IMG/VR virus record: IMGVR_UViG_3300011440_000024
Location: 1-55,232 of that record
Direction: 5' to 3' (one strand)
Source: a virus
DNA: 55,232 nt
Part shown: in pieces, positions 24,046-32,784 of the stretch
How positions within the stretch are numbered: position 1 is the stretch's first letter
Layout of the letters: each line of letters opens with the position of its first letter
Position numbers and translations under genes: made by a program
Notes under the pieces: generated by a model
Told to the model about the DNA's origin: nothing
Databases searched by the model: none
Seen by the model: only the letters and a program-made list of their open reading frames with translations

Positions 24046-26481
24046 CTATATTGCTTCTCCCCATGATGGGCCGATTTGCATATCAGCTTTGAATGGTAGT
24101 TCCCAACCCAATGCATCTTTAGCTCTTGATTCCATAACCTGTTTACAGATCACTCCGTACTCATCGACGTAGTTATCTTCCACATCACCCAAGATGGAAT
24201 CGTGGACTGTGAGGACGATAACCGCCCTAGCTGAATCAATGTTATCTGCGATGATAATGGCAGATGTGAGTGTGAGGTCGTTAGCAGTTGTTTGAGGATA
24301 GAAGTTAATTCCCTCTCTATAGACCGCTGACTTATTGTAGTCCGTGAGAAGATGGAAACGTCGCTTCCGTCCAAATGGAGAAGTAAGTGTTCCCTTAGTG
24401 TGAATCTCTGTTTCGACAGCTTTTTCCCAGGTGCCAACACCAGTAAATGTTTTCCATACCCAGTCAATATACAGTTGTGCCTCCGACTCGGGGATATCAT
24501 GTTTCTCCTGGAATGTTGCTGCTGTCTGTCTAAAGAATACACCGAAGTTTACGTTCTTAGCAACGTCTCTATTATGCTTCGTGAAATCGGCACCATAAAA
24601 TCGTTCGGCACACTCGGAATGCAGGTCGCGTCCTTCTTGATAGATTGCCCATAGAAGAGGGTCGTGAGAAAATTCAGCAATGCAGCGAAGCTCTGCTTGC
24701 GAAAAGTCTGCATTGACAATACTTCTTCCGGGGCTAGCACGAAACAGAGTTCGGATATTAGGGATGCCCTCTTTTGGTCTTGTGATATTCTGAAGATTTG
24801 GCCTACGGCTTGATAGCCTCCCTGAGTTAGTTCCGAACAAGAGAAGGTCAGTATAAATTCTCCGTTCTTCGTCTGCTTCGGCATTGGCAATTAATCCAAT
24901 CAGATAGGTCGAAGCCTGTTTAGCGAGTTGCTGTGAACGATCATACAGTTCAACAAAACCTTTATAGTGTGCTTTTCTTTCTGCTAGATCAGGAGCTTCT
25001 TTAGCAGTAACCACATTACCCACACGCTCAGTAACAGTAGAACGTCTAACACTAAAACGATCAGCAAGAATTTCTTTTCTTGCCGAGTCATCGACACTGT
25101 TGTCTTTGTCGGGACGCTTTCGCATTTCATGGGTAATGCCCCAATCATCATAAAGGATAGCTGACATTTGTTTCGGAGAGTTAGGATTGAGTTCAGGCTT
25201 GTCAACCCATGTTCTCATCTTATCGGTTAGATCAACAAGTTCCGGCTTTACCTGAAATTCGTATAGATCAGCAGCACGATCCACGTCATAAGTGATACCG
25301 TGCAACTCAGCAGGAATAAGTAGATTATTAGTAGCTGGTATGAGAATCTCGTTGTAGAATCCCAGGACTCCATCAGCAGCGGCCATAGGATAATACAAGT
25401 CAAACAAAGACTTAGTGCCACCCACATCATTACCAGCATAAGTATAAAATTCATCATAATCTTCTACTACCCCTGTTTTCTTTGCTCTAGTAACAGCGGG
25501 AGGCGTGTAGTTGGGCCAACCGAATTCCTCCATGAGTAGATATTCAAGACCGTGAATTCCTATCGCGTCATCCCCACCCGATCTTTCATCCAACGCATAA
25601 GATAGGAGAATCGTGTCGTGATCGACTCTTGCTTTGATTCCATAGGTATGACGGAGGATTTTAGTATCGAACTTTCCATTGTGCCAGATAAAGCTATGAT
25701 GTTCTGATTCAAGTAAGGATCGTAAATGATCTCTAATGAAATTTTCGTCCTCAAACAATCCTTCACGCTCTCCGAGAACATAGGCGTGAGTTCCATCATA
25801 ACTGAATTGAATCGAAATAAGAGTCGCTCGGTGGGTGAGTCCTCCCCGAGATTCAATATCTGCCGCAATCTCTCCTGTCTTATTACTTCGTAGTTCGGCA
25901 ATGAGTTCGATTGCATCCTTCCTACTTTCGACAACTTCAATAGAAGGAAACGGAGCAGGTGGATTAGGATTAAACGCTCTCTTAAAGTCTTTCTTTAAGT
26001 TGGGGAAAACACTATCATCCCTGACGGCGAGTGCAGGATTATTGGTAGCAACAACTGTTCTGCCGTTTTGTTCGATACGATAACCTCGGTAACGATCAAT
26101 TGATCCTCGTCCACATATGAGATTAACTGCTTCCGATCCGGCGGCGATGACAAGACTAATACCGGATAGCTCTTTATGTAACCTTGGAGCGCACGCTTTA
26201 ATCGCAGCCGGCGGTACTTTGTTACCATCAGGTTCACATAGGACAACATTGGTAAGCATCACATCCTTACGAGTCAATCCATTACTCTTTAGAAGACTGT
26301 CGATAATGGCACGACTACCTTTAGGATTGGCAAATGGCTGCTTCGCCATAACATCATAACGTGCAGGTGATCGTGAAACTATGGCGGCTGTAGCCTGTGG
26401 CGGTTTTAGCGTGGGCGCATGCTTCTTCCGTTGAAGAGGACACTTCTCACATTCCGCTAATGGGTGCTTTCGCAAGGGCAT
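24046..26481 (-). CDS. DNA polymerase I (family A) with N-terminal family-4 UDG-like domain
   Basis: 811 residues. Residues 1-170 resemble family-4 uracil-DNA glycosylase: four cysteines C11, C14, C82, C97 (CX2C, CX14C) as for a 4Fe-4S cluster, plus RKDVMLTNVVLCEPDGNKVPP and VIAAGSEAV. The glycosylase motifs are altered (SRSPARYD in place of GEAPG-type, NNPAL in place of HP). Residues ~200-400 carry a 3'-5' exonuclease (D208-I-E210; WHNGKFDTK; YAGND). The polymerase domain has motif A with D592, O-helix R638/K642/F646 and motif C HDS 760-762. It replicates the phage genome; the UDG part may read or tether uracil-containing DNA. No 5' nuclease domain. Confidence 0.92.
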   Translation of the reverse strand: MPLRKHPLAECEKCPLQRKKHAPTLKPPQATAAIVSRSPARYDVMAKQPFANPKGSRAIIDSLLKSNGLTRKDVMLTNVVLCEPDGNKVPPAAIKACAPRLHKELSGISLVIAAGSEAVNLICGRGSIDRYRGYRIEQNGRTVVATNNPALAVRDDSVFPNLKKDFKRAFNPNPPAPFPSIEVVESRKDAIELIAELRSNKTGEIAADIESRGGLTHRATLISIQFSYDGTHAYVLGEREGLFEDENFIRDHLRSLLESEHHSFIWHNGKFDTKILRHTYGIKARVDHDTILLSYALDERSGGDDAIGIHGLEYLLMEEFGWPNYTPPAVTRAKKTGVVEDYDEFYTYAGNDVGGTKSLFDLYYPMAAADGVLGFYNEILIPATNNLLIPAELHGITYDVDRAADLYEFQVKPELVDLTDKMRTWVDKPELNPNSPKQMSAILYDDWGITHEMRKRPDKDNSVDDSARKEILADRFSVRRSTVTERVGNVVTAKEAPDLAERKAHYKGFVELYDRSQQLAKQASTYLIGLIANAEADEERRIYTDLLLFGTNSGRLSSRRPNLQNITRPKEGIPNIRTLFRASPGRSIVNADFSQAELRCIAEFSHDPLLWAIYQEGRDLHSECAERFYGADFTKHNRDVAKNVNFGVFFRQTAATFQEKHDIPESEAQLYIDWVWKTFTGVGTWEKAVETEIHTKGTLTSPFGRKRRFHLLTDYNKSAVYREGINFYPQTTANDLTLTSAIIIADNIDSARAVIVLTVHDSILGDVEDNYVDEYGVICKQVMESRAKDALGWELPFKADMQIGPSWGEAI

Positions 26482-26612
26482 TAGTATGGATCATACTCCC
26501 AATAACAAGGATCAACACTTCTAGTCTTACCACAGCGAGCACATCTTGCAACATAACCTGTTACTCCACGCTGCCACTTATGGAATCTTAATCTGCAAAG
26601 CAATTTACCCAT
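26481..26612 (-). CDS. Small zinc-ribbon-like protein, 43 aa
   Basis: Overlaps the polymerase start by one base (TAATG). Sequence begins GKLLCRLRFHKWQRG and contains YVARCARCGKTR, a C-x-x-C knuckle, with two more potential ligands (Cys6, Cys near the end). The 'C-R-x-x-x-x-H-x-W' plus C-x-x-C arrangement is common in small phage zinc-ribbon proteins. Likely nucleic-acid-linked, function unknown. Confidence 0.65.
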   Translation of the reverse strand: MGKLLCRLRFHKWQRGVTGYVARCARCGKTRSVDPCYWEYDPY

Positions 26613-26613
26613 G

Positions 26614-26784
26614 TTACCAAGCTCCTGTTAGTCCAATCAGAAACCAAACGACAGTAAATCCTACTGCAAGAGTAACAAGTAGATTACCCCAAAGACTACG
26701 ATTATCCCAAAACACGTACAATTCAGAAACTAGCAGCACACTGACAATGATTAGAATAGCTGACAGAGCAATGTTCTCAAACAT
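26614..26784 (-). CDS. Membrane protein with two TM segments, 56 aa
   Basis: ORF starting MFENIALSAILIIVSVLLV, a membrane segment, a short charged loop (YVFWDNRSLWG) and a second one (LLVTLAVGFTVVWFLIGL). ATG 26784 overlaps the upstream TGA (ATGA). One of several tiny membrane proteins on the early arm. No family recognised. Confidence 0.65.
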   Translation of the reverse strand: MFENIALSAILIIVSVLLVSELYVFWDNRSLWGNLLVTLAVGFTVVWFLIGLTGAW

Positions 26785-26972
26785 CAGTCCACAAACTCAA
26801 TAGGTACATCGGGGAACATACGCTTGGCTGCTCGTTCGGCATTCCACCTACGGGTGTAACCTTTACTAGTTGTCATAATCTGATTGTTACCAGCACGAAG
26901 CCTAACAAACCATTTATATCTACTGACAGTTCTAAAGAAAACTGCATCCGACTTGAAGATTTCAACTTTCAT
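26784..26972 (-). CDS. DUF1508/YegP-like small protein, 62 aa
   Basis: The order MKVEIFKSD ... YKWFVRLRAGNNQIMTTSKGY followed by a final helix with R-A-A-K-R matches the YegP/DUF1508 repeat (F-E-I-Y-K-D...W-R-L-K-A-x-N-G-x-x-I-x-x-S-x-G-Y). The family's biochemical role is unsettled. Overlaps MazG by four bases, linking it to the nucleotide-metabolism cluster. Confidence 0.7.
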   Translation of the reverse strand: MKVEIFKSDAVFFRTVSRYKWFVRLRAGNNQIMTTSKGYTRRWNAERAAKRMFPDVPIEFVD

Positions 26973-27289
26973 CGGTTATCTCCTGATCCTTTGAGGACGC
27001 CACGCTTCTTACGAGAACGTAATTTTTCGATGTTAGCAATTGCAATTTCATCTAGATCAAGTTCCCATTCTGAGGCAATTTGTGATACATACCATAGTAC
27101 ATCACCTAACTCTTTGAATAGAAGCTCAACAGTTGTATCACTAGGTTGATCTCCACGAATAAATTTCTTTACTACACCAGCAACTTCACCTGCTTCACTA
27201 GCAAGACCTAGTGCAGTATATTCCACACCTTCCTCAGATGGATAAACTGCCGTCTTTTGCGCTGCGCCTTGATACTCGTTAAAGTCCAC
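26969..27289 (-). CDS. MazG-like nucleotide pyrophosphohydrolase, 106 aa
   Basis: Contains the single-domain MazG signature: LGLASEAGEVAGVVKK (first E-x-x-E pair) and LLFKELGDVLWYVSQIA (E-x-x-D). These residues bind Mg2+ and hydrolyse (d)NTPs to monophosphates. Phage MazG proteins are thought to adjust nucleotide or ppGpp pools during infection. It sits next to a dNMP kinase whose end it overlaps by 11 bases, so the two are co-expressed. Confidence 0.85.
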   Translation of the reverse strand: MDFNEYQGAAQKTAVYPSEEGVEYTALGLASEAGEVAGVVKKFIRGDQPSDTTVELLFKELGDVLWYVSQIASEWELDLDEIAIANIEKLRSRKKRGVLKGSGDNR

Positions 27290-27857
27290 GAATCAACCCC
27301 TGATAGAGTTCCATTACGTCAATTTGCAAATCTTCGATAGTACCATTGTTGTTAATGTCAGCGTCGATAAGAATATTTGGTAATGGTTCTTCTGATACAT
27401 GACCATCTGATTCATAACCAGGTCTAGTTACCCTAACTATTGTACCACCTAAGTCTTGAATCTTTGCAGCTTCGTTCTGAAAGCGAACATCAGTAACTAC
27501 GATGTCATCTTCAACGATTGAATCTCGATATAGACCATCTTCCCATTGATCTACCCAAAAGTTTTTACCGAAAGTATTGCGTCCCATTTCAGTACCGAAT
27601 CGTTGTATAAACTCACGCCACGAATAATCGTATTGTGTCGTTCCTGATACTTCTAGAATAACATGACCTACAGTTTCGGCTACGTTATCGTTTCCTTTTA
27701 ATTTATCGTAAACTATCAAGTCTATATCGAAAAGATTACAGACAGCTTCTTTCAGTATATCAGCGAATGCACGTCGTTGGAACTCATACGTCTCTACTAG
27801 AAAGGCACCACAGGTATCCTTGCCGCTTTGCTTTACTCCTGTAAATCCAATAATCAT
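27279..27857 (-). CDS. Deoxynucleoside monophosphate kinase, 192 aa
   Basis: P-loop GFTGVKQSGKDT at the N-terminus, then FQRRAFADILKEAVCNLFDID as in T4 gp1-like dNMP kinases; a lid/Arg-rich region follows (IVVTDVRFQNEAAKIQDLGGTIVRV, with the conserved T-D-V-R-F-x-N-E). It phosphorylates dNMPs released from host DNA or made by the deaminase pathway, feeding dNTP synthesis. Usual family length. Confidence 0.87.
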   Translation of the reverse strand: MIIGFTGVKQSGKDTCGAFLVETYEFQRRAFADILKEAVCNLFDIDLIVYDKLKGNDNVAETVGHVILEVSGTTQYDYSWREFIQRFGTEMGRNTFGKNFWVDQWEDGLYRDSIVEDDIVVTDVRFQNEAAKIQDLGGTIVRVTRPGYESDGHVSEEPLPNILIDADINNNGTIEDLQIDVMELYQGLIRGL

Positions 27858-28054
27858 TTAGGATGCCCATTTGACATAGCTACTACCTTAGCTCTAAGTG
27901 CTGATGTTGTATTAGCATAACGTAATTCGGCTGACTCACGTTCAACTCGTACTGCTTGAACGTCATAACATGGAATGCATACTTGATTCGGATGTTCACC
28001 ATGTATCGGACAGTAGTAACAGAAGTCAAGTTCAGCTTCCATTTCCACGACCAT
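27854..28054 (-). CDS. Small zinc-binding protein, 66 aa
   Basis: CYYCPIHGEHPNQVCIPCYD gives a C-x-x-C-x-x-H ... C-x-x-C zinc site, followed by a helix. The start is uncertain: ATG 28054 or in-frame ATG 28042; neither has a strong SD, and both lie within the end of the upstream gene, so translation is probably coupled. Overlaps the kinase by four bases. Confidence 0.62.
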   Translation of the reverse strand: MVVEMEAELDFCYYCPIHGEHPNQVCIPCYDVQAVRVERESAELRYANTTSALRAKVVAMSNGHPK

Positions 28055-28493
28055 GATCTTTTGCCCAATTCGGTGCTTTAAGATTTCCGGCCTTTAGTGC
28101 TGCAATCTTCATCTGAGCAAGTTGTGGTTCAAGACTTTCTCTGATAGCTTCCATTGATGTCATAACGCACAACTTCAAATTTAGATTCATATTCTCTTCC
28201 GAGAAATCTCCGTCAAATCCACAGTTGATAAGAGCCTGAAGTTTGCATTGCATATAGAACAGTTCAGTACCAGTGAAAGTCATTTGATTTAGGGTAACAC
28301 CTAGAATATGCCACTTACCTTCTTCCTCTTTAATCTTTGCATCCCAACCCTCAACATCGAAGTCACTCTTCTTGTATTTATCTTCAGGCTTCTCGTCAGT
28401 CATAGCAGCTTCTTCAGCCATTAGATGTTCTTCGACTTCAGCATCCATATCCTTCTGTAACGCTGAATCCTGATCTGCGTATTGATCGCCCAT
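28032..28493 (-). CDS. Hypothetical replication-arm protein, 153 aa
   Basis: Acidic N-terminus (DMDAEVEEHLMAEEAAMTDE) followed by a folded region (WHILGVTLNQMTFTGTELFYMQCKLQALINCG ...). Not recognised. Its place in a tightly coupled set of replication and nucleotide genes (TAATG with the gene above) argues for an accessory role in DNA metabolism. Overlaps the downstream zinc protein by 23 bases. Confidence 0.65.
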   Translation of the reverse strand: MGDQYADQDSALQKDMDAEVEEHLMAEEAAMTDEKPEDKYKKSDFDVEGWDAKIKEEEGKWHILGVTLNQMTFTGTELFYMQCKLQALINCGFDGDFSEENMNLNLKLCVMTSMEAIRESLEPQLAQMKIAALKAGNLKAPNWAKDHGRGNGS

Positions 28494-28708
28494 TATGCAA
28501 TACCCCTAATCTTCCGTTCCAGAATAATACCGTGGTCTTTCATAATCTCCTCATTCGTTCGATACACTACTCGGTCACAGGTGATACAAATTTTGAAGTT
28601 CCTATCCTGTATGTCAGTTCTGTAAATACAGATATGACCTACATCTTCTTCCGGCATTGTATCTACTGTTTGATCTTTCAAGAACTGGTCTACCTCCCGA
28701 TTGGCCAA
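28493..28708 (-). CDS. Small CxxC protein, 71 aa
   Basis: Overlaps the end of the primase-helicase gene by 19 bases. Contains HICIYRTDIQDRNFKICITCDRVVY with a C-x-x-C knuckle and a further Cys upstream; may bind zinc or be redox-active. No family recognised. Coupled by TAATG to the gene below. Confidence 0.62.
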   Translation of the reverse strand: MANREVDQFLKDQTVDTMPEEDVGHICIYRTDIQDRNFKICITCDRVVYRTNEEIMKDHGIILERKIRGIA

Positions 28709-30900
28709 TACTTGTACCCCCTTCCCTTCTTCTCAGATCGGACCATCATACGGTCTTCAAGTGTACGTTGTATGATATCCATTACAGGTGCGGATAGATG
28801 ATGCCTTGCCATTATCTCACCACGCAAGATACCTGGGATACGTTCGACTGTTCGATACACGGCGTTCAGTCTAACTTCATCAGTTGATCTACCAGCGTGC
28901 TTAAGTAGGTCAACCATATGCTTACCCCACTTCTGAATAAAGAAGGTAGCCTCGATGATATCAGTTAGCTCAACAGTGATTTTACCGTCGTCCGTAGGTT
29001 CTTGTCGTGCTGCCGCAAACAAGGTAGCTAGCTTCAACATGGAGAATGCCATACGTTGAAACGTTGGTGCTGCTAGGTGTCTATCAGGAGAGTCATAAGC
29101 TGTATGAATTAGTTTCTGCTCAACCTCAACAAACTTCGCCCATGCATCATTAGTTAGCTGTGCTTCAATTTCACGCTCAATCTCCATCGTTCCAACTTCA
29201 AGTTCTACCTCTACAATGCCTTCCGAATAGGTGTTGTGCAGGTGATTAAACAATGCCTTCAATTCATTACGTTTGTCTACGTTCTGATTTCGTGGTGGGC
29301 CGGTTGGTCTTACTTTATCTAAGTCAGCATATCCTGTTACAACAAGGAAACGGGGAATGAATCCTGATGTAACAAACTGTTCAGATATCATACTGTATGA
29401 CTTCTCAAGAATACCACCGCCGAAGAAAATAAACACTGGCTCCTGAAGGATGATAGTCTCACGCTTCAACTGCTTAGGCCAATGTTTAGGTACATCGTAC
29501 ATCTTCGTGAACGTCTCATGTATACCTGCAAGATAATCTCGTTTGTGCATCATTTCAAACAAACCTGCTACCTCATCACGATAGAACACTGAAGTCATCT
29601 TCGGTCTACGAGATACTGCTGTTAAGATACCTTCAGGTGAACCATCAGATGCTACAATAATCTCAGGATCAATTTCGATCAAGAAATCCATAGCCATATC
29701 CATTGCTGTTGTCTTACGAGTTAGCGTCGTGTCACCAAGTATCAATCCCCACAAGTTAGGAATGATTTTACCCCACTCAACCTTAACGTGAAGTCCAGAG
29801 GCCATTAATGCAGATAACAACATCGCACAACTAATCTCATGGTACTCTTCAACTGCGTCAGTAGCTTGGCTAGCCCATGTTAGATAGTCGTGAATGATGG
29901 AGTTACCAACCTTGTTAGATTCTTTAGCGGTCAGCAGTTGCGGCATTTGTAACGGTGCTGTCTTCTCAAAGACGGTTAGCAGTTGCTTCTGTTGAACATC
30001 TGCTTTAAGAACATCCTTCCACAAATGAGAGACAGGGCGTCCATCACGCTTGTACTTATTACACTTGGAATTCAGAGCAACAGCGAAAACTTCTTCTGTG
30101 TTCATTCCTGATTCGACACAAATATTGATGAGTGCCCATAGATCGCTAGACCAATCGTCGCCTGGTTCCTCACCATATAGACGAGGAAAGCTAGTTGCTT
30201 GCAACTTGGTACGATACTCATAGATAACGAACTCAGGATTAGGAAGACCATCGAGACTAGGTACTTCAGGTCCACTTCCGTTATCTGTCTCTATCTCATA
30301 CACTACCTCTATTGCTTCAAACACACTAGGATTGAGTAGTGCAGCAAAGCTAGTAATCAGCTTTACTTCAGGAATACTCTGAAGCCCGTCGTACTTGTAA
30401 TTGATAGTGCCAGGTACACGTAAGAGTTGCGTTAGATCGTGCCCTGTCTTATCTGCACCTAAATCAGCATACTTGTATGCGATCCTCTTACTGTAATCTT
30501 CAGCTCTCTCAGGATCAAGTTTCTTATCGAGACGCCAGATAGCTTGGAATCTTCCAGGTGATGATTCAATGACGCATTGCGGAGGAATGTCCAGCTTATC
30601 AGGTGTGCAAGTATCTAGGTCAGCCCACACTAGATTCTGTGGGATGCAATTCTGCTTAAGCCTCTTAGGTGTGGATAGGACATTGATACCGAACCACACG
30701 TTATGTCCTTCACGCGCGTTGTCAATGAACTTCAGTAGCTTTACCTTTTCAGTAGGCCACTTGAAATAATGCTCATTGAATGTTTCACGCTTGTTAGGTC
30801 TTTGAGTACAGATACATACATACCCAATGTCGTCACTAAATAGGTAGTCAAAGAACTCCAGGCGAAGAGTCATTTCACTACCTACGTCAGTCATTGGCAT
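28690..30900 (-). CDS. Primase-helicase (RepB/AEP-like primase + DUF3987-type ATPase)
   Basis: 736 residues. N-terminal archaeo-eukaryotic-type primase pattern: VWADLD (acidic pair at 94/96), IESSPGRFQAIWRL (113-123) and KTGHDLTQLLRVPGTIN (151-167), as in RepB-like primases. From ~330 on, a DUF3987-type helicase: GLILGDTTLTRKTT (Walker A 389-398, with the R-K-T variant of that family), SVFYRDEVAGLF as Walker B, and a C-terminal winged-helix-like end. It would unwind the fork and lay primers for the polymerase. Start overlaps the deaminase stop (TAATG). Confidence 0.85.
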   Translation of the reverse strand: MPMTDVGSEMTLRLEFFDYLFSDDIGYVCICTQRPNKRETFNEHYFKWPTEKVKLLKFIDNAREGHNVWFGINVLSTPKRLKQNCIPQNLVWADLDTCTPDKLDIPPQCVIESSPGRFQAIWRLDKKLDPERAEDYSKRIAYKYADLGADKTGHDLTQLLRVPGTINYKYDGLQSIPEVKLITSFAALLNPSVFEAIEVVYEIETDNGSGPEVPSLDGLPNPEFVIYEYRTKLQATSFPRLYGEEPGDDWSSDLWALINICVESGMNTEEVFAVALNSKCNKYKRDGRPVSHLWKDVLKADVQQKQLLTVFEKTAPLQMPQLLTAKESNKVGNSIIHDYLTWASQATDAVEEYHEISCAMLLSALMASGLHVKVEWGKIIPNLWGLILGDTTLTRKTTAMDMAMDFLIEIDPEIIVASDGSPEGILTAVSRRPKMTSVFYRDEVAGLFEMMHKRDYLAGIHETFTKMYDVPKHWPKQLKRETIILQEPVFIFFGGGILEKSYSMISEQFVTSGFIPRFLVVTGYADLDKVRPTGPPRNQNVDKRNELKALFNHLHNTYSEGIVEVELEVGTMEIEREIEAQLTNDAWAKFVEVEQKLIHTAYDSPDRHLAAPTFQRMAFSMLKLATLFAAARQEPTDDGKITVELTDIIEATFFIQKWGKHMVDLLKHAGRSTDEVRLNAVYRTVERIPGILRGEIMARHHLSAPVMDIIQRTLEDRMMVRSEKKGRGYKYWPIGR

Positions 30901-31328
30901 TAGAATTGAGGAGAGTTGTAGACTTTGAAAGTTTCAAGATGATCCATTGCGTGAAACAACGAAAGATATTGAGGTATCGTAAATGGTGCTGTCGTGTAAT
31001 ACACTTCTTTTACACCAGCAGAAAAAAGAGCTATAGCACAATCTCTGCAAGGTTTTGCAAGCGTCACGTTTCCACTTTTGTTAGATACAGCAGCAATGTA
31101 GGCAATGGTATTCTCAAGACCAGTATTCCTGGCTCTAGCTATTGCATGAATTTCGGCATGAAGTGAATATAGTCTCCATTCCTTCATTTCAGGAACGTGT
31201 GCCCATCCGTTAGAAACGGTCTTGTTGTCCCTCGTCCTGATAACACAGCCCATTGCATACTTACCGCAGCGGCTACGCTTCGCAATCTTGATAGCTTCCT
31301 CAATCATGGGAATAGGTAAGGGTGCCAC
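30900..31328 (-). CDS. dCMP/cytidine deaminase, 142 aa
   Basis: Zinc deaminase signature: SLHAEIHAIA (His and catalytic Glu) and KPCRDCAIALF (two Cys). It converts dCMP to dUMP for dTMP synthesis, or acts on a related cytidine substrate. A GTG at 31328 opens the frame but lies inside a strong hairpin; ATG 31307 (MIEEAIKIAKRSR) is a good alternative and removes only seven residues. The gene lies between the primase and the SSB-like gene in the replication cluster. Confidence 0.83.
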   Translation of the reverse strand: MAPLPIPMIEEAIKIAKRSRCGKYAMGCVIRTRDNKTVSNGWAHVPEMKEWRLYSLHAEIHAIARARNTGLENTIAYIAAVSNKSGNVTLAKPCRDCAIALFSAGVKEVYYTTAPFTIPQYLSLFHAMDHLETFKVYNSPQF

Positions 31329-31347
31329 CGTTAGGTAGCACCCTTAC
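31316..31347 (-). promoter_or_regulatory. 10-bp perfect hairpin at deaminase start
   Basis: GTAAGGGTGC (31316-31325) pairs with GCACCCTTAC (31338-31347) across a 12-base loop that contains the stop codon of the upstream small ORF and the GTG of the deaminase. No T-run follows on either strand. It could hide the GTG start, act as an RNA processing site, or attenuate downstream genes. Confidence 0.6.
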
Positions 31348-31528
31348 GCATCCTTTCTTGGTTAGAAGCGTACCTGCTCAGAAACCGCCCGAGCATGTCG
31401 CCATAGAAGTCGCACATGGATTCCAGAAACCAGATCACGGACGCTGATCCGTACTGCCCTGATTTCCACTTACAGTACCGAGCCTGCTGTTGCTCTACTA
31501 CCAGTTGTTGCACCTGCTGGCTTAACAC
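31331..31528 (-). CDS. Questionable small protein, up to 65 aa
   Basis: Reading frame between the SSB-like gene and the deaminase. The first 20 codons overlap the upstream gene and look like shadow sequence (VQQLVVEQQQ), but the rest (WFLESMCDFYGDMLGRFLSRYA) looks protein-like. A shorter start at an internal GTG or ATG is possible; no clear SD. It fills an otherwise 140-base gap in a compact operon. Confidence 0.38.
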   Translation of the reverse strand: MLSQQVQQLVVEQQQARYCKWKSGQYGSASVIWFLESMCDFYGDMLGRFLSRYASNQERMRKGAT

Positions 31529-32006
31529 CCATAACAGGATTGTCGTACTCTTCGGTCACTTCGTTCATCTTCTTACCGACGACTACGACTAGCTCGTTAC
31601 CGACAATCTCATCCTTCTCGTCATTGAGATTGAACTTCTTATTGCTCAACTTCTCATCGGTAACACCTGCGGCACGAAGGAAGTTAACAAGCGCACCGTT
31701 TAGCTTCTTCTTCTTATCTGCATCGTGATCCTTCGGTGCGATCCAATACGTCTTGAAGAAACACTTGTTAGCCACCTTAATACCCTTACGCTCTGGCTCG
31801 TCAAGACTTACACGAAAACGAACATTGAGTCCTGGCGTGCCCTCGGGAAGTGCGCCACCTGCGTTACCAACGTAAGACCAGTCAGCATCGTCAACAGTAC
31901 AATTGTACGAACCGGACGGTGCTGCTTCAAAACCACCTTGTCCTACTGAATCGTCATAATCGGTAAGATCAACGATACCTTCAAAGTCTACCATTGAATC
32001 GCTCAT
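31470..32006 (-). CDS. DUF669-like / ssDNA-binding candidate, 178 aa
   Basis: Layout of DUF669: after an acidic start, FEAAPSGSYNCTVDDADW, then LNVRFRVSLDEPERKGIKVANKCFFKTYW, a helix (LNGALVNFLRAAGV) and a strand pair (GNELVVVVGKKMNEV). This family, usually beside a Sak4-type ATPase as here, is thought to serve as a single-strand DNA-binding partner. The Ala/Gly/Thr-rich end (GATTGSRATAGSVL) is disordered. Overlaps the ATPase gene by four bases. Confidence 0.68.
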   Translation of the reverse strand: MSDSMVDFEGIVDLTDYDDSVGQGGFEAAPSGSYNCTVDDADWSYVGNAGGALPEGTPGLNVRFRVSLDEPERKGIKVANKCFFKTYWIAPKDHDADKKKKLNGALVNFLRAAGVTDEKLSNKKFNLNDEKDEIVGNELVVVVGKKMNEVTEEYDNPVMGVKPAGATTGSRATAGSVL

Positions 32007-32782
32007 GCTGCTTTCCTCTCTTCATCTTGTACGGTTTGTCGTTTAACCCATAGATCGGGAATCGTAACATCTACTTCTACGTTTGCGAAACCACAGTTAC
32101 GTTGTTTTGCTGCAACACGATCTGTCTTGATAAACTGAATACTTCTTACTATGGTATCCCCATCTACCTCCGCTTTCATATAACCAACGAAGTCTAGGAA
32201 CCCTGGAATTTGCTTACGCAGTTTCCCCGATAGCATCGGATAATACTGAATCTTACCTAGTGAGTCTTGCACGTCTGCTACATGAGACGTTAGAATCACG
32301 TTGCAAGGTAGATCACGAAGCATACGAACAACACGACGCATATGGGCACCACTCTTACCATATGCATACTGGTCGGGTACATCTTCGTCCAGACGGGGAT
32401 TGTTCTCTGCTCGTTCTCGCATGATATATGCAATATCAAGACTTGCAAATTCCGAGAACGTATCAATGCCGATGGTCTTGTAGTGTAGGTTACCTTTGCT
32501 GTCGATACTGTCATACAACATGGTGATGTTGTCGATCATTTCATCATAGCTACGAATAGGCTTAACATCAATGTCAGGCTTATTCTTTAGAGTTTCGATT
32601 CCACCATCAATGTCAAAAATTAGCAATGGTGAAGTCATGGGATGATCTTGCGCTGTACCTAATAGGTGTGTCTTACCTGCTCCGTATTCTGCAAAGAGCA
32701 TACCATTCAACCACTTGGTAATCTCCGTCGGAGACTGGACACCCAACTTCTCTCTAATTGGAATAGTTGCGGTCTGTGCCAT
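32003..32782 (-). CDS. RecA-like ATPase (Sak4 / AAA_24 type), 259 aa
   Basis: Walker A AEYGAGKTHLLG (residues ~31-42), Walker B KTIGIDTFSEFA, sensor region CNVILTSHVADVQD. Sak4-like proteins are single-strand annealing recombinases that work with an SSB, here probably the DUF669-like neighbour. ATG 32782 is preferred over GTG 32788 because AGGGGG lies at the right distance and the GTG overlaps the SD. Supports recombination-dependent replication together with the Cas4-like nuclease and RuvC. Confidence 0.83.
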   Translation of the reverse strand: MAQTATIPIREKLGVQSPTEITKWLNGMLFAEYGAGKTHLLGTAQDHPMTSPLLIFDIDGGIETLKNKPDIDVKPIRSYDEMIDNITMLYDSIDSKGNLHYKTIGIDTFSEFASLDIAYIMRERAENNPRLDEDVPDQYAYGKSGAHMRRVVRMLRDLPCNVILTSHVADVQDSLGKIQYYPMLSGKLRKQIPGFLDFVGYMKAEVDGDTIVRSIQFIKTDRVAAKQRNCGFANVEVDVTIPDLWVKRQTVQDEERKAA

Positions 32783-32784
32783 AA

